A stretch of DNA of 64,000 nt, from assembly GCF_041296385.1 (NCBI RefSeq), contig NW_027184085.1, forward strand, positions 53,783,109 to 53,847,108. Direction: 5' to 3'. Below are positions 24,444 to 36,982 of this stretch, piece by piece. The translations under genes were made by a program, and so were the position numbers. Below the pieces are notes generated by a model. The model was not told the origin of the DNA, did no database searches, and was given only the letters and a program-made list of their open reading frames with translations. Numbering within the stretch: position 1 is the stretch's first letter; each line of letters starts with the position of its first letter. This DNA comes from Aphelocoma coerulescens. Lineage: Eukaryota; Chordata; Aves; Passeriformes; Corvidae.

Positions 24444-25605
24444 AAATCTTGTAAATTTTTTGTAATGTGCCATGTGTGAGGCAAATGCAGTTTCTTTTTA
24501 CCTGGGTTAGGAGTGAGAAGGCTACACAAGAGCAACCACCACCCACCAGGCTACATCCATGCTGTTGAACCACTCGAGGTGAACAGCCCTCCGATCTCCT
24601 GCTGGCAAGGTCCCACTCTAAAATGCAAGCCACCTCTAAGAATTGTTTTAACCTGGCCCAAAACTGCATCAAAGAGCTCATAAGCCACTGAATAGTATGC
24701 ACCTTGAGCTTATAGCACTGGGAGCATTTACTGCTGCTGTGCAATCTACAGGTATACATGGAGCTACAAGATCCAACCAAAGTCAGAATTTTAATCTAGA
24801 CCAAACAAAATGTCTTTGGAATATCTGGGTGTTGGGCCCTTCCCGAGCTTGCAGGGACCCCAGAGCTGCTGTCCCCATTCATGCCAGTGTTCTTTTCACA
24901 GCAGCAGGAGTACTCTGAACAGGCCTTTCACAAATGACCATCACTTTCCCTTCTACACCCAGCTGAGCTGGGCAGTTATTAGGCAGCTGTCTACAGCTCT
25001 CATGTAGAAACCACAGCCCTAGCTCTGGTGTCTGTTGTCACCAATGCCAGCTGGTGGTGCTTGTCCCAGGCCATGTGCTTATCCCAGTAAACTCCTCTAA
25101 AACACTGTTGCCTATCCTCTTTCTCCAGAGCTGTAGCACAATAATTCACCCACACTTGAGTGAAGGCATTATCTTCTTCCCACTCAGTTTTCTCCTTTGC
25201 CTCCTATTAGCAAGGAAAAGCCTTGCACAGTCATGCAGGAGGCAATATCACTCACCAGTATTGTCAAGGGTCAGGCTACACAGGATGCATTTCTTCCAGG
25301 AGTCCCCTCAGGGGGATGAGAACATGTGTCTGGGTAATGTCCAACTTCATCTCCCCAGATACTGGGCCAGAAAAAGGAGGAATCAACTGTACCTGTAAAG
25401 TGACAAATGCATGTGGGATGGCTGCACACAAAGCCATGGTGCAGACGCAGGTGCTTCACAGCAGTTGTGTGTTTGCTTTCAGACACTGGAAAAGAAAAGA
25501 TAACTGCTTTGTCTGATGAAATTTACATCCTGAGGAAAGTGTCATCACAGAAAAGATGTCAATAGTGATATTCCGTATCTGGAAATGACTTTTTTTCTCT
25601 CTGCC

Positions 25606-25636
<31 letters not shown>

Positions 25637-28600
25637 TGTGGACAAGCATGATTTTGGCGCTAATAATGTGTGGTAGTGCACTTGTCAAGACATCTCCAAC
25701 AACAGATGCATAACAGAGGCTCCTGGGGGCTTGCTTCTGGAATGTCAGAAATGCCTTACAGAGCTACAGTGTTCAAAACACTCAGAGAAAAAAAATCCTT
25801 GAATTAGGCAATTCTGTCAGGCCGAGGAAACAAGATATCAAGATGAAAAACTGAAGAATAGTTGTATTTTTGAAAATATATTAGTGTCCCTCAGGCATTA
25901 AAACTTCATGAGTCAGATCTTAAAAAAATCATAGTCGGCTTAAACATGAAAGTTGTGGGGTCTAGTAACCTTGCGTTGTCTGCACTATTAATGGTCACAT
26001 TCCTAAATTCTTCTAGAAAAAAATGGAAATTGAAATTTATTTTGTAATAAAAGCAGAAATTCCTACATAATCTAACAGCCCCAGGGGCTGAGGCATTAGC
26101 AGAACATCAGATAATATGATAAAACCCCAACAGTTGAAAATGCTGGAGCTAAACTAATTTGTGTAGTCCTGGTAATAGATTTCAGGACTGGTTCAAGAAC
26201 CCACATCCACAGGAATGGTGTGCTCTGCTGGACTCATTCACAGACATAGTTTTTCTAGGTTGCAGTCTTTGGATAGCGGCTGTCAGAAATTACATGATAG
26301 CTCTGTTTCATTCAATGGAAAAAGTCTCTGCGGATAGGAGAACAGAAAAGCCCCTGAGGTACAGACTTCTGCAGTGACAAATTAACTAGTAGAACAAAGC
26401 ACAACATTTCAAAGGACTTTCTGAGGTTTTAAGGGCTTTGCTCATGGAGAATGCCTCCCATAGTATTTCAATAAATGCACTGTGTTCTTCTAAAACTTGT
26501 CCCCTGTGTATTACATTGTGATTACATTCATGTGTAGCATTAGGTTTGGTTAAAATACACTTATTTATTTGCTAACTACTTAACTTTTAAAAGGACCTAA
26601 AGTTTGAGTCAGAAGGAAGAAAAAGTCTCAGCTTTCAAAACTTCCAAAAGTCCTTGCAGACACCTGGCCTCTCCTAGCACAAATCAAAGCTTCTCCAATC
26701 ATCAAGGCCCTCATGCTGGGAGATGACCTGGGGGCCTTGGGTCTCCACCAGCACACTGAGAATGGATCTGGTATGGTTTCCTAGTCTTTAAGGATGTCAC
26801 CATTCACTTTGCACTGGGAGAAACACTTCCCATATTTGATTTGGGACAACTCCGTATCTAGAAAAAATTCCAGAATCACAGACTTACCCTGAATGTCATA
26901 TCTTCCACATGTTGGGGTTTTTCCTGGAACACAGGTGACTATAATCGTCTGCCAGACCTTTCATCATCCTCTGCCAGACTTTTCATTCACCCCCTTCAAT
27001 CCACCCAGCCTTGGTTGTTGCCATACGTCACACAGTGACCAAAATGCTTTACAGAAAGCATGTATCAACATTTCCAGCAAGAATGTTTCATCACAATTTC
27101 TTTGCCAAGTGATACCACATCTGGCCATGGCTCTGTTAGTGGTGCAAAAGTCAGAGCACCATATGCACTTTGCTAAGAAAAGGGATGAGGCTCTTCCTCA
27201 TCAGCTGTTGTCCTTAAAAGCAAAGGTGCTGCCAGTACAGCACTCTGTGCTCAAGCAAGCCTCACTGGCCTTCCCCGCCTGTCAGAAGCACAAAATTACG
27301 CAATCCTTTCTGTGCAGCTGCTATTTGAGCAACTGTGGTAATGTCTAGACTCTCTTCTCCCTTGTGTGAGCTCAGAGGCATCACTTTGCCCCAGTCCAAG
27401 CTCCTAAAAAGCCTGATAAGAGATCTGTGACCCTTCTTGTGTGCCAGCCAAGAACATATGTGTCAATCTTGTCCTCCAGCATAGGGGGAATCTAGGCTGT
27501 CTCGTACATTCATGCTGAATTAGGCAAGAGACGTTTGTGGAAGGGCTAATGAAGACCTGCTGTTTTGTGGCAATGACTCTGCTGCTCTCTCTGAGGCTGT
27601 AGTACCTGTTTGTGACAATGCACAGCCTCCATTGCTGTCTGTGTGGGATGAGACGCATTCCTTTGCCTCCACCCTGCAACTACCTGGCCTCAATATCACC
27701 GCTGGGGGAAAGGAAGAGGGACATGTAACCAGAGGTGAAACTGGGTGTGTCACTGGTATAGCACAAATTACATGTGGCAAGAAAGGAGATAGCAGAGACA
27801 ACAGTAAAGAAAGAAAGAAAGTGAGAAACAAACCCATTCCCAGCAGACAGAGAAGGGGAAAGAATCTGAAAGATGCGGAGTTGACCAGGGATGTGAGGAG
27901 AAGCCAAGCCTGGCCTTGAAAGATGGAGGCACTAGGTAGTAGGACCTACTGGAAGTGGGTCGCAGACCGAGGCGACTGTGCTAATGGAAAAAAAACTGCA
28001 CTTGGTAGTGTCTGGCTGAAAGAGATTTGGTGTGGTTACCCCAGTCTCACCAACATATGCAACCAACATGCCTGCTCTGTTCAGGAATGGCATCTCTGCA
28101 GCCAAAGCCGGCTCACCTAGACTTTCACACTGAGTGGCTGCACATCATTTATTTGCAATGCTGCCTACACTGGGTGAGGTCAGGAACCCACTCTGAACAC
28201 CATTGCAAAATATGAGCAGCTTAATTTCTGCTCAGCAAAAGTTCAGAGGGTGGTGCTTGCAGGACAGTTAAAAAGCATAACCTGGGGGTCTCAAACTGAG
28301 GAACTAAGGACCAATCAAGAGTTCTTAAAGCCAGAGGAAAGTTTCCACAGCCTGGCGTAAGTCAAATCTCTCCTGATGGGAGAGAGTTTTTAAAGTCCTT
28401 GCCAGGAGTTAGTTCGAGAGACAAATGGAGACTTTCGGCCTTCACTGCTGCTAGATAGTTGCTTGTTAAGTCTTATCAGAGAAACAGAGTCGCTAGCATG
28501 ATCCACGCACAGCACAGAGCAGAGAATGCACAAGAAAGCCCAATTATCAAGATTTAGACAACCTTTTAAAGATAATTTAACCAATGGTTACTAAAAACAT

Positions 28601-31600
28601 ACATTATTTTCACTATGGTACCAATTATTCAGTAACACAGCCAGGAACTGCGGAATTTTTTGTCCAATCATCCCAAATTACTTTTACTGCAGAATATGGA
28701 GTAGTAGAAGATGAAGAAGGTTTGGAGAACAACAACAATCCTCCATTTTGATGGTTTTTGCTCTTATCTATTTACTACAAAGAGAAGCCCAAAACCTCTA
28801 AATTTTCACCCTGTGACAATCTTACATAGTAGTCTATCACCTAATTCACACCATTGTATTTTCTAGTTCTTGTCTGATAGTTGGCATTTTTTTTCCATGG
28901 ACAAAGGTCAAAACAGTGTTGTTCAGGGGGGTAAAAACCCCTCAAAACAGGCAGAGAAATATTCTCTGCACTCTGGGTTCCTACAGAAAGTCTGTTAGGA
29001 TATAACTTACAATACAGCTTGTGACTTTTTTGCCATCCTTGTGCTGGCAGTCTGAGTCTTCTTCCAGCCTGCTGCTTTAAGAATGCTCTTCAACCCTTAT
29101 AGTATGGAGGCATTAATCTATAAGTATCCACATCAGTCACTGCACACCAGCAGCAACCAAGAAACTGTGCAACCAGTTCAAGAGGCAAAGAGTAAAACTT
29201 GACAGAATAATAGCTTTTCTATTTAGTAGCTGCTGTCCTGTAAGTTACCATTTCAGTACCAGCTCAAGAGTGTGGAAAAAGAAATCTAACCAGAAAATCC
29301 CTGACTTTTGGGGCTCAAGGTGTGGGAACATTTCCCTAGTGGTACCCATAACCATGAGACCACAGAACCAGAGGGCACAAGGCTCACACAGTGCTGGGTG
29401 GGACAATAGAACAGCAATGCCCAGATCTAGTAGACTTTCATCCTATTGTATGTAACTGGTGATCTGGGAGCCAATGTGCAGGGCTGGTGCCCCTGACAGT
29501 GCTTTCCAGAAGACATCCTTTGCCCCAGTAGTGTGGCCATTAAGGGTATGAGGCTCTCCAGGGCCACCCAGCACGGTAGAGGCTACATCGCACACACAGT
29601 ACTCATGGGGAGCAAACCCTGACACCAAAGCAAAAGGAGAGTTCTAAAATGTCTGCCACAGTGCCAGAAAATTTTTTGTAGTGACACATCTTAATTTTGA
29701 AGTTTATATGCCTTACAAGCATATTAAACAAGTAAAGTAACACCTGTAATAATTTTAAAATATATAAATTTTTGATCAGAAGTGGATTACAAAGATCTGT
29801 TCCACTTCTTTGCAGAGATATGCATTAATTTCACAAGGCTTTGTATTACAAGTGGGAGTCATCTACAGAAGCCTCTTCTGTGTAGATTTTGCTGTGCATC
29901 AAATATTGATTCTACAGAACCTCATATAAAAAACTGGCAATGAATGAAAATTTAAGGAAAGTCTCCTGATTCTAAGTTGGATTCTTATTCAGTCTTCAGA
30001 TAATCATTCTGTAATACTGTGTTAAGTGCCTGGTTTTGTCTAAAAGCTATTACTTTTTTAAAGTCAGTTAATAGGGATCATAGAACATTGCCAAGTTAAA
30101 CTCTTCCAAACACTAAGAAAAATAAGTGAGGCCTTAAAAAGCAAAATGCAGTCTGGGACTAATTTCCAGGAGATATTTGGAATAAGAGACCTCTATTATA
30201 AGCACTGATAATTCATAGGAATATGGCATGGATAATCTTCTTGTTTAATTACACTTCTATTTAAAATAGTTCAAATCTAGCTGAGTTTGGACTACTAAAA
30301 CATCTGCAGGAAGGTTTCAGGTATGAGGAAAGACAATACAAATGGGATACAGTACTGCAGTGACCATTTGCTGATCTGGAAAATAACCTCACCGTACAAA
30401 ATGCAACATTCCTTTTAAAACATAGTCCCTGGCAATGGTGAATACAAAGGTTGAAGTGACTCACTCTGCACGACAATGAGACACTTCAGGCACATATCTG
30501 AAATTGTTCACCTTATTTACTGCCAGTAAACTCACTCTTTCAGCAAGACAGTTTTATGGGCCATGGCATCTGAATTTCCAGGGAGACTTGTAACAGCAAT
30601 ATATTGTGTATGTGCATGTTACTGAACTAGAGACCATTTTAAGACAAGTTGAGGATGATCTTGGGAGATAACAACCAAGTCAAAAGCAGATAAGTTCAAT
30701 TGTGCTATAAAGTCATTTTTAAAGGAAAATTCTGTGATGGAAAACAGCTATTGCTGTGTGAGTTGCCTTCTGAGCCCCTGTGCTGGCTAAGAAAACAGAT
30801 GCAGAATTATCTCCTTCCTTTGTACACCCTCTCCACTAAAAGGACAGGACTAGGTCTCGGGTATTATTTACTATTAAACTTCCAGAGACTAAGACACTCA
30901 TTTCCAATAGAGTCAAGTTTGTGCTGGTTGAAGACATTTCATGGAGAATACTGACTTGGCTCCATTTTTGTCCCATGTGGAGGATCACAACCCTTAAGAA
31001 ATATTGTTCTGTGATGTGAAATGATATGCTTTAAATCTCTATTTTGAACATGCGGTCTTAGGACGCATCCATAGCTCAAGAAACCAGCATCTGGCAACTG
31101 GATAATACTGGACATTCACAATGAAAGGATTAAATAAAAACTATTAAGATAATTGGTCTAGGGCCTTTTTGTCTCATCATTATGAAGTTTCACTAAGAAA
31201 GTCTGTTTTCCCATAACAATTTTTTTGTCAAGGCGTGTTCTCTTTGTTTTTTTTTTAATGCATGATCCTGAATAGTCTGGTATGAAACCACAAGGAAATC
31301 TATCCACAGGATCTGGCAGATAATGGTATTCCTCACAGCCGAAGAGCCAGGGCACTGATAGCAGCGAAAAACCATGAAAAAATTAACACAATTCAGTAGG
31401 TCTAACAGGAGAAATAAAATATTGACTGTTGGGACACTAATTTCTACCAGTCTGCCATTTTAATAGCACACAGGAAAAACTGCAGAGCTGACTTGGACTG
31501 AATGGGTCCTACTGCAGTCTTCATCTGTGGTGTGCCTGGCAAAACAAGGCCACAGCCTTTCTGACACTGAATATAATGCTGCTGAAAGCCTTCTGCAAGT

Positions 31601-32409
31601 CCTCACTGGGATTTTTATGAGCTATTTTCATGCCTCCCATTCTGACTTCCTTCAGAAAACATGATTCTGTGAGGGGCAGAGATAGAGAAAAAGTCCATTC
31701 TTTCAAAAGCAGTGAATCTGGTTTGTTTCTATATTACTGTTTATTTTATGACAGTGTAACAAAGCCTGTAAATGTTGTTAAGCCCGAGTCAGTATTAGCA
31801 ATGGAAATAATTACTACCCCTTTAACTGACGTTTTGTTAATGTTACTGTAGTGCTGTCTCATGAGTCATGACAGGATGGAAATTAATTTGTCACTGCTGT
31901 AGGTCTCTTTCTTTACTATAAAGCAAGTTTCTCCTCTTACATTCATCTGCTCTCGAGTCTGTAGTAGAACTAATAAACCAAAAACATACTTGAACATCCT
32001 TGTACGTGCTGCCTTCTCCGTGGCCAAGGCATTTTAAGTGTTGTTTTCCTTAGGTAATGGAACAGCCATGTGAAACTGAGGCCCTGCAGAAGGCATCTCT
32101 GAAAGTCACATAAAGGCTCTGGACTTCTTCAGCCTTTGAAAAAGTATATTTTTAGTGTCTTCACAAAGAAATTTGCTTCTGAAGACTTCATGATATAAAA
32201 GTTGTGCTTCCTATCAATTCACAGCATAGTCAGCTGTCCTCTGTCCAAACTCACCTGACAGCATGGCTGTCTATGGAGCCCATGTTGTTTCCTTGGCAGC
32301 CAGCATCCTTTCCAGGATGCCACCTCCTTGGGATTCAAAGGCTTCTTGACAGTAAATTATTATACAGTGAAACTATATAAAGACTAAGCAAGAAGATGCA
32401 TATTCTACC
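24444..32409. other. Non-coding DNA between SINE and CR1 fragment
   Basis: No gene recognised. Notable points are an Ig-like mini-frame at 25,360-25,451, a T27 run at 25608-25634, a 151-codon open frame at 26,893-27,348 with no recognisable family, and a short AAAG repeat at about 27,806-27,822. Remaining frames are short and unremarkable. Confidence 0.55.
25608..25634. repeat. Poly(T) tract, 27 T
   Basis: An uninterrupted run of 27 T that ends in AATG. On the - strand it is a poly(A) tract and might be the tail of an old retroposed copy, but no parent sequence was recognised next to it. Confidence 0.9.
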
Positions 32410-32540
32410 TGGTGACCAGAGAAGGTCCTTGCAGTGGTTAAGGCTGGAGCATAGGCCATATGAGGGATGGCAGAGGGCTGGTTCAGCCTGGAGAAGAGGA
32501 GGGGAAGGATTGACCTTATGTCCAGTCCTTATGTGGTGCA
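32410..32540 (+). repeat. CR1 LINE 3' region fragment
   Basis: GGTTCAGCCTGGAGAAGAGG, preceded by a GGCTGGAGCA...ATGAGGGATGG phrase, matches the CR1 3' untranslated region in + orientation. The terminal part is missing or too diverged to see, so the limits are approximate. Confidence 0.6.
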
Positions 32541-33510
32541 CAAGAGTCAAGAGGATATGATTTGCAAAAAGTTTAATTTCGGTTAACTTACTAAGAAAGG
32601 TTTTTCATCTTGAGGTTGGTCAGGTTGGTCAGTCACTGGAAGACAGGCTTGGAGACTTTGCAGGATCTCCAGCCTTGGAAACACTAACACTTTCATGGCA
32701 CAAGGCACACAGTAACCTGTTCTAATGGGTCCTGCTTCATGTAGAGGTTTGTACAGCCAGAGGTCTCTCCCCATCTGAGTTATTCCATGAGTTAATGAAA
32801 GCTTTGGAAGGTTTGTTGTTTCATTTCTTTGTCTGAAGAGCTGTCTGAAGAACTTCTAATCCCTATTTCGTTTCTCTGCCTCGGATTTAGCAAACTCACA
32901 ATGTTTCAACCAAAATCTTAGCCCAGCTTTCCATATAAGCATTTTTATTCTAAAGACTCCAGTAGGAGAAAATATGTGGTCTGATACAAAAATATAAAAG
33001 AAAATTCTTCTCCACTTTTTCTTTGCCTGTTCAATTCATGCAACAATTTTGCCTTTATCTGTGGATATGTTCAGCCTTTCTTCAATACACCAAGAATGCA
33101 GCAGCCTGGTCAGTTTTTAGGTGGTGTCTTAACCTGCATTTCCCAGTGTGGACTATGACTGAGACAGCTACAAATTTAGCTGACTTCATCTAGCACTCTC
33201 CAGATCTGCTACCAAACTCTAAAGAGTGAATAAATAAGACCTATGCCAAACTCTTTCTATGGAAAAGCTTTTTCTCATTTGCAGACCTCAAAGAAGCCTT
33301 TCTCCATTGTTAAGTGTCATACATGAAATCCCTATTTGTGCTTGGTCTTTGCATATTAAGTGCTTTAATTAATTAATTTTGAGTTAAATATTTTTAAATT
33401 GAATGTTAAAATTAACCCATCAGCCCAGGTACCAAAAAAAATCAAGTTCCATTAATCACTTGTACACCATAAGAGTTATCTTTGCTGTGTTTACTGTATA
33501 CTTTTACAAG
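32541..33510. other. Non-coding DNA before the LTR
   Basis: AT-rich sequence, including an ATTAATTAATT tract near 33,367. Nothing supportable beyond that. Confidence 0.6.
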
Positions 33511-34225
33511 TGTTTTAAGATGTTGGATGTATTTTAGTACTTTTTTAGGTGTTTTTACTTGTACTTTGGTTCCAAGGCAAATTTCAAAACCCCAGTTCCA
33601 ACAAACAGCCCAGCCCCCACAGCTATTATCCTGTAAGTAAGCTCCTTGGCAACCTGAATTTTAATGACCCTTATCTCAACTAATACCACCCCTCTGACAA
33701 GGATGAGCCATTGGTGGACAGAGATAATCTGTCAAAGGGAAAGCACCAATCACTTTAAACCGAAGGGGCGAGCTGTGGGTGGGCTGTGGGCGGACTGGGG
33801 CAGCACAAAGGCAATATAAAACAACGAGTCAGAGAAAGACGCGCCCCTTCTCTCCAGCCTGCAGAGGTGGGGTTCAGTGCTGGGAAGGTCTACTCCTATT
33901 AAGGAGCTTTTAGTAGTTTTGGTTTGGTTTTTTTTTTTTTGGCTTTTGGACCAGCCAAAAGCCAGCCTAGCACTGCAAGCCCTTTTTCTCTACCTGAGGT
34001 TCAGTGCTGTTTCAGCCAGAAGATCTAAAATCCCTGCGCTCCTGGGGCATACCATCTACTGAGCCATAGGATCCCAAATTTTTATATTTTGCTGATTTTT
34101 GTAATTTTTCAATTTTTCCGTTTTTAATAATTTGTTTTAATTTTTAACTAAGAGTTGTCTCTTTTCTCACATTAAGGGATTTTTATCTTATAAATAAACT
34201 TAGCATTTACTGAAATTTAAATTCA
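33511..34225 (+). mobile_element. Probable solo LTR of an endogenous retrovirus
   Basis: The segment has the order of an LTR in + orientation: a U3-like part, a TATA box (CAATATAAAAC, about 33,812-33,822), a GC-richer leader (GACGCGCCCCTTCTCTCCAG), a T-rich stretch with a degraded polyadenylation signal near 34,126 and an AATAAA at about 34,193. The arrangement resembles ERV LTRs common in songbirds. No gag, pol or env sequence flanks it, so it is a solo LTR. The ends are approximate and I saw no clear target-site duplication. It is an inert relic. Confidence 0.65.
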
Positions 34226-36589
34226 TTGTAAGTTGGAGGAGTGTACTTTGGGGTGTTTTGTGATATTTTAATGTCTGAAAGTGATGCAGTCAGAAAAGCT
34301 GTAAGAAATTAGACTTAAGAACAACTTTTCTTGAAAACAGACCCCAGCAGTGAGGAAGCCGAAGGCTCTCATCCACATGCGTAGGAATCCAGCTTTGTCC
34401 CTGGGAAAGTGTGCCTTCTTTCAAGTGTGCCTTCTTTCTGTGACCAATGATAATCACAGCCAATAGCTTTCCCACCTTGTACTTCAAGAGTAAGATCTGA
34501 GCCCACACACAGCTCAGCCTGCTCCTTTCACCCAGGCCAGTGCATTGCTGCCTGCCCCAAGCACCTTTGAGAAGGTGGCAGTTCTGTCTCAGCGCTGTGC
34601 TTATGCTCTCATAGCAACTTGGAGGTGCAGCATATGCATCCAGCTGTGAAAGGACCTGTGGACAAAGGAAGTGTCAGTCTCTTTTCAGAGACTTCAAACA
34701 CGTAGTTTAACTCTCAAATGTTTCATTATGCCAGGATGTGCTTTGACAATACATAGAGGAAGTAGCGCTGGGCTTTCTGTCTGCAAACTCCACTTTTTCA
34801 GGTGAAATTCAGCTCTTGAAACCAAACCCTGTTGTGAAAGTCCTTCCAGAGGGCTTTCTGTGAGACAGATGCATATTCCATAAGTTCTGAAACAATACAA
34901 TACCCTCTTAATGACACGGATAAACTGCACCATTTTCCTCATTTCATCATGGCTGTCTGGTTTTAAGCACTGCAGAAATACAGATGTGTACTTCAGACTT
35001 GAGAAAAAACAGGGCTCTGATAGTCTACATGATGTATTGGTCTACAAGAAGGCTCTCTCTTGTGTCAGACAAAAAAGTCTTTTCAAAGAAGGACCTGAGG
35101 AGGGAAACAGTGGCTCACCTTGGGGGTTAGGAGGGATCGGCATGACATTTTTCTATCCCAGTAGCAGTTTCACTTAATTCAGTTCTACTAGAAAATGTTT
35201 GGACCTGAGGGCTTCTTCCCAAAAATGCACCAAGTTTCTCTAACCACTGCCTGAGAAAACCATGACCATCATGTCAGTATGTTACCCACAGTATTCACAG
35301 TGCCCCCAAATCAAGACCTGAAGGGCATTTTCTCAGATTTACTGAACAAGATGACAAAGACTTGGTAGAAAACTTGAAAAGATATCATATCCTGGCTATT
35401 TCCTATCTCTTCCTCCTTGTTTATCATCTTCAACCTCTTGCCCCTTTAATTTCACAGCATATCTTTTCCTAAATGAATGGGTCACATCATTATTCAAAAT
35501 AACACAGAGCAGAAGTGAAGGAAAGCTACGATTCTCTTTCAGTAGATGCTGCCTTTTAGCATCTGGACTCACCACATTCTGAATACTATGCTGCAGTGCC
35601 AATGGAAACCAACAGTGCACCCACACATAACACATGAAGATTTTCTCAGCTAAGTGACAAAATGTGGATTCTTCTTGTAGATCATACATGATCTCTTTTG
35701 GAACTTGGCAGGAATTGCAACAAAGAGCTTTAAAACAAACAGGATTTGTCTCCTAACAGGTTATTCAGGAATATATTTTCTTGCCTCCTTCAAATGCAGA
35801 GAAGTTTAGCCAGCCTTACAGACTGAGGAAGTAGAGCACATGCAGCCTCAGACAGTTCCTAAAGCTCTTGAGACACCTGTCTGTCAGAGTTGCTTTCCTT
35901 TTTCATGGATGTGTGGATTCTATCACTGAATGACATATGGAATGCTGTCCAGTGAGTGATTCCACTCAAGCAGAACTCTTCTACAAGTTTGACAAGTCAA
36001 ATAATTTCTATTTGTCACCTTTGATCTTATCAATTTAGCAAATATTCTTCTGTGTGGGAGAGAATGGGTTGACTGCCTAAGATATAAATAACATCTGAGA
36101 TGGTCCCTATTGCTTCCTCAAGTTGTCTGTAAGCAAGCAGTAAGCTCTTTGTGAGTATCACTTCTTGGTTTCTCTGACATACTTGCTTTGTGTGTTAGCA
36201 GCACTGATTTATGAGATGGGGGAAGTCTGTTACTGGGCAATTCCATGGAATTCATTAAATCAAAGGCACAAAACACTTGTCAAATGTTTTCAGTATTCAA
36301 CCAATAAAATCTGATACAGGTATGGCTCAGCAACCTAGGTGTCATGAGCATTTTCAGTAAACATCAGCCCTGATTTTCATCTCTTCTTCTGGTTTCTCTT
36401 TATTTGGAACCCTTTCATGGAATATAATTTACGGAGGGCAGGAAAATGCCTAAATTTTTTAAATAGCATGGCCACTGCCTGATTTTTACCATGAGTACAA
36501 TACAGGTACATTCATGCTAGTAGCTTTCCCATGTGAATATTTAATTCTCCAGGAAGAATCCTTCTCCCAATCCATGTCATATAAGCCAT
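34226..36589. other. Non-coding DNA between LTR and CR1
   Basis: Contains a 16-bp tandem duplication (AGTGTGCCTTCTTTCA, 34409-34440). No gene or dispersed repeat was recognised. Confidence 0.6.
34409..34440. repeat. 16-bp unit, two tandem copies
   Basis: AGTGTGCCTTCTTTC occurs twice in a row, with a single difference at the last base of the unit. Confidence 0.93.
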
Positions 36590-36982
36590 GTGAGGAGTGG
36601 CTGGGGTCATTTGGTCTGTTCAGCATGGAGAAGAGGAGACTGAGGGGAGACCTCACTGCAGTTACAACTTCCTTGTGAGGGGAAGAGGAGGGGCAGGCAC
36701 TGATCTCTTCTCTGTGGTGACAGTGACAGGACCTGAGAGAATTGCCTGAAGTGTCAGGAGAGGTTTGGGTTGGATATCAGGAAAAGGTTCTTCCCCAGAG
36801 GGTGGTTGGGCACTCCTCCAGGGAAGTGGTCACAGCACCAGCCTGACACAGCTCAATAAGTGTTGGGACAATGCTCTCAGGCACGTGGTGTGACTCTCGG
36901 GGATGGTGCTCTGCAGGGCCAGGAGCTGGACTGGATGAACCTTGTGAGTCCTTTCCTACTCTGCATAATCTGTGATTTTGTG
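36590..36982 (+). repeat. CR1 LINE 3' end, about 390 bp
   Basis: This is a classic CR1 3' terminal region in + orientation. It reads GTTCAGCATGGAGAAGAGGA, then CTGAGGGGAGACCTCACTGC, later GGTTCTTCCCCAGAGGGTGG and GGAGCTGGACTGGATGAACC, and ends in a degraded terminal repeat (TCTGTGATTTTGTG). It is 5'-truncated, as is usual for CR1, and carries enough substitutions to be old. No coding capacity remains. Confidence 0.93.
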
